Below are positions 1 through 5,390 of a stretch of 5,390 nucleotides of DNA, one piece after another. The stretch is from Planktothrix sp. UBA8402 (GTDB lineage Bacteria > Cyanobacteriota > Cyanobacteriia > Cyanobacteriales > Microcoleaceae), in assembly GCA_003456035.1 (NCBI GenBank), contig DMPJ01000469.1, forward strand, positions 220 through 5,609. The letters run 5' to 3'. Each line of letters starts with the position of its first letter. Within the stretch, counting starts at the first letter, position 1. A model generated the notes under the pieces. That model did no database searches. It was given only the letters and a program-made list of their open reading frames with translations, and had not been told where the DNA came from. A program made the position numbers and the translations under genes.

Positions 1-3000
1 CGTGCCAACAAGATCATTTTTAACCTCATTGACTAAACCTTCTCCTCCAGTTCCGTCTCCAATCAGGTTATTGCCGCCACTATTGAAGGCAAATTCTATG
101 GAGGCTCCCACGTCGGGGTCAATGGGGGAGGTGTTACTGGCAATAATTGTGTTTTTCAGATTGGCTACCCCACCAATATTTCTGACCCCGCCACTGTTTC
201 CGGTGGCATTATTGAAAGCAATCGTACTATTGGTCATAGTCAATTCCGCAACGGAGTTAAATATACCGCCGCCAATGCTGCCTTTGTTGTTAGCAATCGT
301 GCTATTAATAATTTGGACTTGACCGTCAATGACGATAATTCCTCCACCGTTACTACCTTTGTTGTTGCTGATGGTGCTGTTTTGAACCGTGAGTTGGCCG
401 GAGTTGGCGATCGCACCTCCATTATTAGCTTGGTTTCCATCTAGCCAACTGTTAAGCACCTTAACATTGCTAGTCGATGAAGTAATATTAATTGCACCGC
501 CGCGACTACCTGTGGTGGTGCTACTGGTATTGGGTATAGTTCCGGCTGGGAAACCATTGGCAAGTTTCAATTCCTCAAAGGTGACATTACCTCCATTAAC
601 AGTGAAAATATTGTAGTCCCCTCCCGTATCTCGACGAATCGCTAGTTTATCGGCTCCTGGCCCGTCAAAAATGACATCGCTACTGACAGCAGGTAAGGCT
701 CCAGCGAGATTAATCACCCCAGAAGCAGCTTTGTCAACAAAGGTAATCGTATCTTCTCCGGGTAGGGACTCAGCATTGAGAATGGCTTGGCGTAGGGAGC
801 CTTCCACTAAGTCATAGTCTTCTGGGGCTTGACTCTTAGTATCTCCCAGTTGGGTGACGGTGGTATCATTAGCTAAAATCGTCACCGTTGCGGTATTTTC
901 TTTGGGATCAATCTTGTAATTCCCATCTGCTAAAGCTAAGGTTAAGGACTCCGAAGCTTCGGCGGGAATATCATCAATCGGAGTCAGGGTGATATCCATA
1001 CTGGATTGGCTATCGGGAAGGGTAACGACGACAGGGGAGTTATTATTAATTTTCAGGGTTTGCCCGGTTGAAGTCTTGAGGGTGTAGTCATTGGCAGTAA
1101 TTTTATCGGAATTTGGGGTGAGATTGATCGTTAAATCCCCATAGCTATCGGCGGCGCGACTAATCCGATAAATTCCGTTTTGGGGCTTTTCGTTTGGAAC
1201 TTTGGTAGTTATAGGTTCCGTGGCCGTAGCTTCTACAGCAGTCAAAGTGAGAGTGGCTTTATCGTCATCTTTGATAGTGACGGTACTGGTGGGAGTTGTG
1301 TCTCCGGCTACTCCGTTTTGATCAAAATTATTGAAGGATAGTTCAAAGCTGCGGTCTGGTTGAACCTTGGTGTTGCCAATAATTCCGAGGGAAATGGTTT
1401 GTATGTCTTGGTTGGGGGCAAATTGAATTCTTTGTGGCCCTGGTGTAAAGTCGGTATTCGCGATCGCTGTACCAGAGGTCAACACCACATCCACACTAGA
1501 TGTTTGACTAATATCTCCGGAGCGACTTACCTGGACTTGACTGAACAAGCTAGTGCTGTCTCCTTCATCGACGTTGTAGTTGCCATCGACAAAATTATAG
1601 CTTGGTGGGGAATCATCATCTTCAATGATCAGAGCAGCTTCCGGAACTGTGTTTCCGGTTTGTCCACCGTTGTCGAATTTGGAAAATGACAGAGCCACAG
1701 TTTCGGCGGATTCGGAGATTGCATCTCCTTTAATGGTAACTTGTATAGTTTTGCTGATTTCCCCGGGTGCAAATTTTAGGGGAATTTCCGATGGGGTAAA
1801 GTCATCTCCTGGAGTGGCTCCGTTTTGGGAAGCTGGGTTTAAGTCCACAGTCACCGATGATTTAATATCAAGTTTCCCGGAGCGAATCACGGTGATTTCA
1901 CTGTAGGTAATATCGCTGTTGTTCTCGCGTATCCGATAAACGTTAGTGGTAAAATCATAAGTGGGAACGTTATCGTCGTCAATAACGAGTAACTCTGAGG
2001 TGGGATGCTGGTTTCCAACTAAATTACCTAGGGAGGGATTTAGGGATAGATTCAGGGTTCGGTTTTGATTGGGTGTGAGGTTGCCCAGAATGGTGATCGG
2101 GACGGTTTGGGTGATTTCTCCGGCGGTGAAGTTAACAGTGATTGGCCCTGGAACAAAATCTATATTGGGAATGGCGTTAGTCCCGGTGACGTTAACTGAG
2201 ACAGAGGAGTCTACATTGATATCCCCAGAACGTTTAATTTCAACCAGTTGGGTAATATTACTTGAATTACCTTCAAGGGTTTTGAATAAAGGTTCTGTGA
2301 AATCGTAGGTAGTGGGGCCATCGTCGTCGTTAATAACTAAGTTGGCTGTGGGCTGAAGGGTTCCAGCTTGTCCGGTGGGGAGAAAAGCGTCTGGCGCAAA
2401 GGATAGGGTAATCGCCTCTGAGGGTTCAATGTCGTTATCACCAATAATCGGGATTTGAAAGCTGTTCTCAGTCTGGCCAGGGGCGAATTGGAGGGCGATT
2501 TCCGTAGGTTCGACGTCAACGCCTGGTGTTCCGCCATTCTGCGGGGCTGGGGTGAGCAGAATCTTGATGCTCGATTGCTGGCTGGTATCAAAAGTACGGT
2601 TAACCGTGATCGTAGCGGCACGAGGAACATTTGGATCACCTTCAAAGATGGAAAATTCCGGTTGACTAAAGTTATAAACCGGAGGTTTGGGTGGGAGGTC
2701 TTCACTCTGGATGCTTCCCACTGCGGTGGATTTTTGAGGATTAGCGGTATATAAAAAACCGGATTCTTTTAAGCTGATATCAATAGTTAGGGGGTCTTCT
2801 TGAAATAAATCGTTGTTGATGGGAGCAATTTTCAGGGTGGCGATGGTACCATTTTCAGGGAAGGAAACGCTGCCGACCGTGTTAGTAAAGCCGGGGTTGT
2901 CAATAACGGTATAGTTTTCCCCCAGTTTTGCTGTCCCTCCAACGGTGAAGTTCACGTTAATGGGTAGGTTTAGGGAACCGCCCTCTCGTGTAAAGGTATA

Positions 3001-4134
3001 AACTAGGTTTTCTTTGCCGTTTTCCAGGATTGTTGCCGGAGACAAAGACAGGCTAATCTGGGATGAAGATGGCTGGGGCGGAATAACTATAGATGGTGCT
3101 GAATTTGTTGGGGGGACAGTTCCCTGTGAACTGCTATCATTATCTTGTAAGCTGACAACAATTTTTTGGGATGTTCCCAGGGTGGCTCCAGAGGTGGGGT
3201 TGGTTAGGATTAAGTTAAAGCTTTCATTAGGTTCGGTTTCTTGATCATCAATAACAGTTAGGGGAATAGGAACTATTTTGAAAGTTTCATAGGGTTTGAA
3301 AACGATTTCTATGGGTTGTAGGTTGACATCGCTGGTAGTGGCGGTGTCTGGTTGCAATTCTAGTTGGGCACTAACAGTATTAAATGGGGAACCCGCCCGT
3401 TGAACGTTGACGAATAGGGCTGGTGTTTCACCTTCTTTGACTAGCAGAGACTCATTATTGGTAAACTCAATAACCGGGGTAAGACTTTCAATAGATTGAG
3501 TAAAGTTAGCTTGATTATTCAGAGTTGTAGCTGGGGTTTCCGGAATAATAATTAGTTGTTGATTGCTAACTTTATCTTCAATTACGGTATCGTTTCCGAC
3601 TTGAACAAACCGCAAATCAGCAAATTTTAATTCATTCGTTAACCCTATTAAATCAACTCCAATTCTAAAATCAGTAATACTATCAACTTCACTATCTATC
3701 AGTTCTCGACCAATTACAAATACATCAGAACCTCCGCCTCCAGTCAGTTCATTCTTCCCAGTTCCACTATATAGAAGGTCGTTTCCTCTATCTCCAAATA
3801 GTTGATCATTTCCACTACTATCAAATAAAGTATCGTTGCCTTGTCCGCCATGAAGGATATCGTTACCTTCACCGCCATTTAGTTGATCATCCCCAGCGTT
3901 ACCATAAGCAATGTCATCTCCTGATTCTGCTTCCAGGGTATCATTGCCAATATCCCCAAACAACAGATCATTACCTACACCTCCAGACAGCAAATCTTGA
4001 TCTTGACCTCCATTTAGGGTATCGTTTGCCTCTAATCCTTGTAAGGTATCGTTTCCAGCAAATCCTAGTATTTCATCGGGTTCGGGCGTCCCAACTAGGA
4101 AATCATCACTCTGGGTACCAATAAGTTGTGCCAT
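1..4134 (-). CDS. Giant RTX / Calx-beta / beta-helix surface or secreted protein (3' end outside window)
   Basis: The frame is open for 1378 codons and leaves the window at the left edge. Start: ATG at 4134-4132 (MAQLIGTQSDDFLVGT) is the only ATG after the in-frame stop at 4212-4210, with a weak AGG 9 nt upstream. Domains by residue: 15 RTX nonapeptides (6-140); an RTX cap resembling the serralysin C-terminal module (about 139-215, SITDF, GNDTVIED); Calx-beta 1 (about 219-333, motif DDQETEPNESF); a Pro/Ser linker (about 334-358); Calx-beta 2 (about 359-479); four contiguous Calx-beta modules (482-605, 606-721, 722-841, 842-958); a diverged seventh (about 959-1091); then a CSLREA-like motif, GSLRQAI (1112-1118), opening a beta-helix with NSTI coils and NNLIGD (1355-1360), as in choice-of-anchor Q proteins. 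No N-terminal signal peptide is visible, so type I secretion via a C-terminal signal is inferred. Such proteins are usually calcium-stabilised adhesive or surface proteins; the exact role is unknown. No catalytic domain is seen. Confidence 0.95.
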   Translation of the reverse strand, partial: MAQLIGTQSDDFLVGTPEPDEILGFAGNDTLQGLEANDTLNGGQDQDLLSGGVGNDLLFGDIGNDTLEAESGDDIAYGNAGDDQLNGGEGNDILHGGQGNDTLFDSSGNDQLFGDRGNDLLYSGTGKNELTGGGGSDVFVIGRELIDSEVDSITDFRIGVDLIGLTNELKFADLRFVQVGNDTVIEDKVSNQQLIIIPETPATTLNNQANFTQSIESLTPVIEFTNNESLLVKEGETPALFVNVQRAGSPFNTVSAQLELQPDTATTSDVNLQPIEIVFKPYETFKIVPIPLTVIDDQETEPNESFNLILTNPTSGATLGTSQKIVVSLQDNDSSSQGTVPPTNSAPSIVIPPQPSSSQISLSLSPATILENGKENLVYTFTREGGSLNLPINVNFTVGGTAKLGENYTVIDNPGFTNTVGSVSFPENGTIATLKIAPINNDLFQEDPLTIDISLKESGFLYTANPQKSTAVGSIQSEDLPPKPPVYNFSQPEFSIFEGDPNVPRAATITVNRTFDTSQQSSIKILLTPAPQNGGTPGVDVEPTEIALQFAPGQTENSFQIPIIGDNDIEPSEAITLSFAPDAFLPTGQAGTLQPTANLVINDDDGPTTYDFTEPLFKTLEGNSSNITQLVEIKRSGDINVDSSVSVNVTGTNAIPNIDFVPGPITVNFTAGEITQTVPITILGNLTPNQNRTLNLSLNPSLGNLVGNQHPTSELLVIDDDNVPTYDFTTNVYRIRENNSDITYSEITVIRSGKLDIKSSVTVDLNPASQNGATPGDDFTPSEIPLKFAPGEISKTIQVTIKGDAISESAETVALSFSKFDNGGQTGNTVPEAALIIEDDDSPPSYNFVDGNYNVDEGDSTSLFSQVQVSRSGDISQTSSVDVVLTSGTAIANTDFTPGPQRIQFAPNQDIQTISLGIIGNTKVQPDRSFELSFNNFDQNGVAGDTTPTSTVTIKDDDKATLTLTAVEATATEPITTKVPNEKPQNGIYRISRAADSYGDLTINLTPNSDKITANDYTLKTSTGQTLKINNNSPVVVTLPDSQSSMDITLTPIDDIPAEASESLTLALADGNYKIDPKENTATVTILANDTTVTQLGDTKSQAPEDYDLVEGSLRQAILNAESLPGEDTITFVDKAASGVINLAGALPAVSSDVIFDGPGADKLAIRRDTGGDYNIFTVNGGNVTFEELKLANGFPAGTIPNTSSTTTGSRGGAINITSSTSNVKVLNSWLDGNQANNGGAIANSGQLTVQNSTISNNKGSNGGGIIVIDGQVQIINSTIANNKGSIGGGIFNSVAELTMTNSTIAFNNATGNSGGVRNIGGVANLKNTIIASNTSPIDPDVGASIEFAFNSGGNNLIGDGTGGEGLVNEVKNDLVGT
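79..453 (-). repeat. Beta-helix coils with a period of about 25 residues
   Basis: Within the giant protein, equivalent Asn residues fall at 1228 (NSWLDGNQANNGGAI), 1252 (NSTISNNKGSNGGGI), 1277 (NSTIANNKGSIGGGIF), 1302 (NSTIAFNNATGNSGG) and 1328 (NTIIASN). The spacings are 24, 25, 25 and 26 residues, the coil length expected for a right-handed parallel beta-helix of the pectin-lyase-like type. The pattern 'NSTI..N...GGGI' followed by NNLIGDG is characteristic of proteins annotated as choice-of-anchor Q domain proteins. The domain is not finished at the window edge. Confidence 0.85.
407..414. repeat. HIP1 octamer GCGATCGC
   Basis: Exact copy of the palindromic HIP1 sequence that is over-represented in many cyanobacterial genomes. 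It lies inside the giant coding region (the Gly-Ala-Ile-Ala stretch of the beta-helix). It is useful as a taxonomic hint; no local function is implied. Confidence 0.8.
1261..2691 (-). repeat. Four head-to-tail Calx-beta modules in A-B-A-B order
   Basis: Residues 482-958 hold four beta-sandwich modules of about 124, 116, 120 and 117 residues. Each opens with a Y-x-F strand (YNFSQPEFSIFEGD, YDFTEPLFKTLEGN, YDFTTNVYRIRENN, YNFVDGNYNVDEGD) and closes with an Asp triplet (INDDD, VIDDD, IEDDD, IKDDD) that joins directly to the next. Modules 1 and 3 of this block share QNG(G/A)TPGxD, PxEIxLxFAPG and an acidic SE/AE turn. Modules 2 and 4 share DFxPGP and GN...R...LS(L/F)N, and lack the acidic residues of that turn. 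The A and B labels are mine, from reading the translation. Calx-beta domains usually bind calcium at the inter-domain acidic edge. Confidence 0.85.
1460..1467. repeat. HIP1 octamer GCGATCGC
   Basis: Second exact HIP1 copy, inside the sixth Calx-beta module of the giant gene (codons for Thr-Ala-Ile-Ala-Asn). Two exact copies in 5.4 kb exceed chance for an 8-mer, which supports a cyanobacterial source. Confidence 0.8.
3715..4119 (-). repeat. Tandem array of 15 RTX calcium-binding nonapeptides (27-bp period)
   Basis: Residues 6-140 of the giant protein divide into fifteen consecutive 9-residue units with no insertion or deletion. Good units include GFAGNDTLQ, GGVGNDLLF, GGEGNDILH, GGQGNDTLF and GDRGNDLLY, matching the hemolysin-type consensus GGxGxDxLx. 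The first two (GTQSDDFLV, GTPEPDEIL) and some others (AESGDDIAY, DSSGNDQLF, SGTGKNELT) are degenerate. The last, GGGGSDVFV, runs into the cap module. In this family each turn of the parallel beta-roll binds calcium. DNA-level identity between units is low, so the array is old rather than freshly expanded. Confidence 0.95.
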
Positions 4135-4166
4135 ATCGAAAAACCTAAATTTTATGTTGGTGATTG

Positions 4167-4197
4167 ATTCTAAGTTATGAGTCTGGTTAAATGTAAA
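4167..4197 (-). promoter_or_regulatory. Possible sigma70-type promoter for the giant gene
   Basis: On the minus strand a TTTACA box (4197-4192, one mismatch to TTGACA) is followed after 19 bp by TAGAAT (4172-4167, one mismatch to TATAAT). Transcription would begin roughly 25 nt upstream of the ATG at 4134. The spacer is longer than the preferred 17 bp, and matches of this quality occur by chance in AT-rich DNA, so this is only a candidate. Confidence 0.25.
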
Positions 4198-4338
4198 TTT
4201 TTTCTGTATCTAAAAATACAAAATCCAAATTAACCCCTATCCGGTGCATAGAGTATCCCTGGGTTTGTTAGTCCTGTACTGGAATTTTTAGCTTTAACAG
4301 AAATATCCTGATCACTAGGAATCTTACCCATAAATCCC

Positions 4339-4356
4339 AGATTTGTTAACAAATCT
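4339..4356. promoter_or_regulatory. Exact 18-bp palindrome, candidate operator
   Basis: AGATTTGTTAACAAATCT is its own reverse complement over all 18 bases, with the symmetry broken just outside by C on both sides. It has no loop and no following T-run, so it looks like a binding site for a dimeric regulator rather than a terminator. It lies about 205 bp upstream of the giant gene and about 187 bp upstream of the small gene. The cognate factor is not identifiable; it does not match the NtcA consensus GTA-N8-TAC. Confidence 0.5.
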
Positions 4357-4410
4357 CAATACTGAAATTATTCGCGGTTAGTCCTTGAGGTGACTCCCAT
4401 CTTAGGTGGA

Positions 4411-4421
4411 TTTGTAACAAA
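4411..4421. promoter_or_regulatory. TTTGTAACAAA palindrome related to the 18-bp site
   Basis: TTTGT-A-ACAAA is a perfect 11-bp palindrome around a single central base. It equals the core of the 18-bp palindrome (TTTGTTAACAAA) with one central base deleted. Its centre is about 68 bp from that of the larger site. It may be a second, weaker site for the same factor; the altered half-site spacing argues for caution. Confidence 0.35.
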
Positions 4422-4450
4422 CTGTAAAGATTCCGCCCTGAACGATTAAA

Positions 4451-4462
4451 CTTCGTTACAAG
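4451..4462. promoter_or_regulatory. Third, imperfect copy of the palindromic motif
   Basis: CTTCGTTACAAG reads CTTGTAACGAAG on the minus strand. Its first 11 bases match TTTGTAACAAA (4411-4421) at 9 of 11 positions. The two centres are 41 bp apart, close to four DNA turns, which would place them on the same helix face. It is a weak match and is listed because of the cluster it forms with the two sites to its left. Confidence 0.25.
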
Positions 4463-4527
4463 ATGATTCAGTTTGGCTGATGACGTGATATCTTCTACCA
4501 AGTGACCAAAAAATACACTTAAGATTG

Positions 4528-4534
4528 AAGGGAG
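4528..4534 (+). promoter_or_regulatory. Shine-Dalgarno AAGGGAG deciding a GTG start
   Basis: AAGGGAG ends 8 nt before GTG at 4543, an ideal spacing. An upstream in-frame TTG (4525) would sit within and before this site, and the in-frame ATG (4555) is 20 nt away, so GTG is the best-supported start. Just upstream, TACACT (4514-4519) is a poor -10-like box without a recognisable -35. Confidence 0.75.
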
Positions 4535-4542
4535 AAAAACCT

Positions 4543-4740
4543 GTGAAGTTAGAGATGGGATACTCAACAGCTTTGAACAATCAAGGCGTAAGTGCTTATG
4601 TCGCAGATTTACAACTGCACATGACGTTACAGGCTCGTAATTTAGTTCCCAACTTGACCATAGCTCGTGATTCTCGTGAGCAAATGCTACAGCAAACTCA
4701 GGCAGACTTGGAAAAATTCGTTTCTCGCCAAACTCTCTAG
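4543..4740 (+). CDS. Small hypothetical protein, 65 residues
   Basis: I do not recognise this family. The frame runs from GTG (MKLEMGYSTALNNQGVSAYV) to TAG at 4738-4740; the start is chosen because of the well-spaced AAGGGAG. The product is soluble-looking, with no signal peptide, no membrane segment and no cysteine. The second half, about residues 38-62 (TIARDSREQMLQQTQADLEK), is rich in Gln, Glu and Arg and reads as a likely amphipathic helix. The gene stands alone: the giant gene diverges from it on the left, and the SGNH-LysM gene converges on it, ending 39 bp beyond its stop. The clean RBS, helix-like composition and terminator-like downstream sequence argue that it is real. Any function, such as a small regulator or partner protein, would be a guess. 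Confidence 0.75.
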   Translation: MKLEMGYSTALNNQGVSAYVADLQLHMTLQARNLVPNLTIARDSREQMLQQTQADLEKFVSRQTL

Positions 4741-4754
4741 TTCAGTTTGGCTAT

Positions 4755-4787
4755 CCGCCGTGAAAGCCGGAAACGGGGGCTATTTTT
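4755..4787 (+). terminator. Possible weak intrinsic terminator after the small gene
   Basis: CCGCCGT (4755-4761) can pair with ACGGGGG (4773-4779) through six pairs and one G-G mismatch across an 11-nt loop. TATTTTT (4781-4787) follows almost directly. It starts 14 nt after the stop of the small gene and would end its transcript. An alternative AGCC/GGCT pairing (4765-4768 with 4778-4781) competes. The T-run lies over the last codons and stop of the convergent gene. In the minus direction there is no T-run, so it would act only on the plus strand. Confidence 0.4.
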
Positions 4788-5390
4788 GGATTAATTGCGG
4801 GATTTCGATCTGATCATCGATCGGTCGAATATCTGATATCAGGTTATTTCGGATAGCAATTAAATCGCAATAATCGAAATCCTCTTGTCCTAATGCTTTT
4901 AGGGTGATTTTTTCTAGGGTATCTCCAGGTTTAACTTGATAAGAAACCCAACTATAGGATTGTCCATCTAAGGGAAATCCTGCTGATTCTTGTAGCCATT
5001 TTTGATAGTTATGATCTCGATTTTTGGATAGGCGAGATTCGGTTTGTTTGAGGGCAAATTGCCAAACTTTGTAACCTTCTAGGCTAAGATGTAAGCCATC
5101 GGTTGTTAGTTCAGATCGGAGATTTCCCTGGGTATTAGTAAATCGTTGGTAAAAATCTAAATAGATGCTTCCTTGGTCGTTAACTTGTTGGGCTAAATTT
5201 TGATTTAGTTGTTTAATTAAAGAATTTGGAATCGAAAAAGTTAAAATTTCTGTTGGTAATTGAGTCGGAAAAATAGATTGAACTAGAATACGGCTATCGG
5301 GATAATTGTATTGTAAATAATCGATTATTTTTTGATAGTTTTTTAATATCTCTGCAACGGGAACTTGCCTTTTTAAATCATTAATTCCAG
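4780..5390 (-). CDS. SGNH/GDSL-type hydrolase with C-terminal LysM domain (5' end outside window)
   Basis: The last 202 residues are visible, ending in TAG at 4782-4780; the gene enters from the right edge two bases into a codon. The visible part begins with GINDL, the block III G-x-N-D motif of SGNH hydrolases (Asn helps form the oxyanion hole). About 93 residues later comes DGLHLSLEGY with Asp97 and His100, the block V D-x-x-H of the catalytic triad. The nucleophilic Ser of block I should lie upstream, outside the window. From Tyr150 the sequence YQVKPGDTLEKITLKALG through IEIPQLIQK is a LysM domain that ends with the protein. SGNH enzymes hydrolyse esters; LysM binds peptidoglycan-like glycans. 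An envelope-located esterase or deacetylase is therefore inferred; the substrate is unknown. Codon use is more AT-rich than in the giant gene. Confidence 0.9.
   Translation of the reverse strand, partial: GINDLKRQVPVAEILKNYQKIIDYLQYNYPDSRILVQSIFPTQLPTEILTFSIPNSLIKQLNQNLAQQVNDQGSIYLDFYQRFTNTQGNLRSELTTDGLHLSLEGYKVWQFALKQTESRLSKNRDHNYQKWLQESAGFPLDGQSYSWVSYQVKPGDTLEKITLKALGQEDFDYCDLIAIRNNLISDIRPIDDQIEIPQLIQK

Larger units (their letters stand above)
4135..4542. other. Divergent intergenic region, 408 bp
   Basis: This gap separates the start codons of the giant minus-strand gene and the small plus-strand gene, so it should carry both promoters. It is visibly richer in A and T than the flanking genes. 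It holds an exact 18-bp palindrome (4339-4356), two shorter related palindromes (4411-4421 and 4451-4462) and a short inverted repeat TGTAT-6-ATACA (4205-4220). I see no tRNA, no riboswitch signature and no convincing coding frame. A minus-strand frame starting at 4567 overlaps the start of the small gene in antisense, has no RBS and is best ignored. A 408-bp gap leaves room for a long leader or several regulator sites. Confidence 0.8.

Noticed and set aside
2..616. Plus-strand frames across the left end with Pro/Leu-rich translations
   Set aside because: They are antisense shadows of the Gly/Asn/Thr-rich beta-helix coding sequence; they have no RBS and the composition of a reverse-complemented repeat gene.
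2337..2705. Minus-strand frame of 122 residues inside the giant gene
   Set aside because: It lies in a different frame within the continuous 1378-codon frame. The Calx-beta translation there is clear and unbroken, so this is an out-of-frame shadow.
4205..4220. Short inverted repeat TGTAT-CTAAAA-ATACA
   Set aside because: Only five A/T-rich pairs and no T-run placed for termination; expected by chance in AT-rich intergenic DNA.
4267..4385. 9-bp direct repeat GTTAGTCCT at 4267-4275 and 4377-4385
   Set aside because: Short, with no surrounding similarity and no regular spacing to promoters; most likely chance.
4414..4450. NtcA-like promoter: GTA-N8-TAA followed by TAAACT
   Set aside because: The second half-site is TAA rather than TAC and the distance to the -10-like box is 19 rather than about 22 bp, so the match is too weak to call.
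4346..4567. Minus-strand frame of 73 residues in the intergenic region
   Set aside because: It begins antisense to the first codons of the small gene, ends in the 18-bp palindrome, lacks a Shine-Dalgarno sequence and has no recognisable domain.
4467..4752. 12-bp direct repeat TTCAGTTTGGCT at 4467-4478 and 4741-4752, flanking the small gene
   Set aside because: About one 12-bp match is expected by chance in a window of this length. There are no inverted ends, transposase or target-site features to support a mobile cassette.

Overview
The window looks like cyanobacterial chromosome, most plausibly from a filamentous Oscillatoriales-type organism. The evidence is two copies of the cyanobacterial HIP1 octamer GCGATCGC, a very large repeat protein combining RTX, Calx-beta and 'choice-of-anchor Q'-like beta-helix modules (a combination typical of these bacteria), and a LysM-tailed SGNH hydrolase. 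The genus is inference; no marker gene is present.

Layout. Positions 1-4134 (minus strand) are one uninterrupted reading frame of 1378 codons: the N-terminal part of a giant secreted or surface protein whose C-terminus lies beyond the left edge. From the N-terminus it holds 15 exactly phased RTX nonapeptides, an RTX cap module, two separate Calx-beta domains, four Calx-beta domains joined head to tail in an A-B-A-B pattern, a diverged seventh Calx-beta-like domain, and a right-handed beta-helix with a repeat of about 25 residues. All long plus-strand frames across this region are antisense shadows of it.

Positions 4135-4542 are a divergent intergenic region of 408 bp. It contains an exact 18-bp palindrome and two shorter related palindromes, a candidate regulator-binding cluster. 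Positions 4543-4740 (plus) encode a 65-residue protein of unknown function with a GTG start and a strong Shine-Dalgarno sequence, followed by a possible weak hairpin terminator. Positions 4780-5390 (minus) are the 3' part of a convergent gene for an SGNH/GDSL-type hydrolase ending in a LysM domain; its 5' end lies beyond the right edge.

How the genes relate. The giant protein and the SGNH-LysM protein both look like cell-envelope or extracellular proteins on the same strand. The small plus-strand gene and a terminator-like hairpin lie between them, so nothing indicates an operon. The small gene shares the 408-bp divergent region with the giant gene and might be co-regulated with it. No RNA gene, mobile element or CRISPR array was seen. 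I see no convincing new defence or mobile system; the most informative features are the modular architecture of the giant protein and the palindrome cluster.
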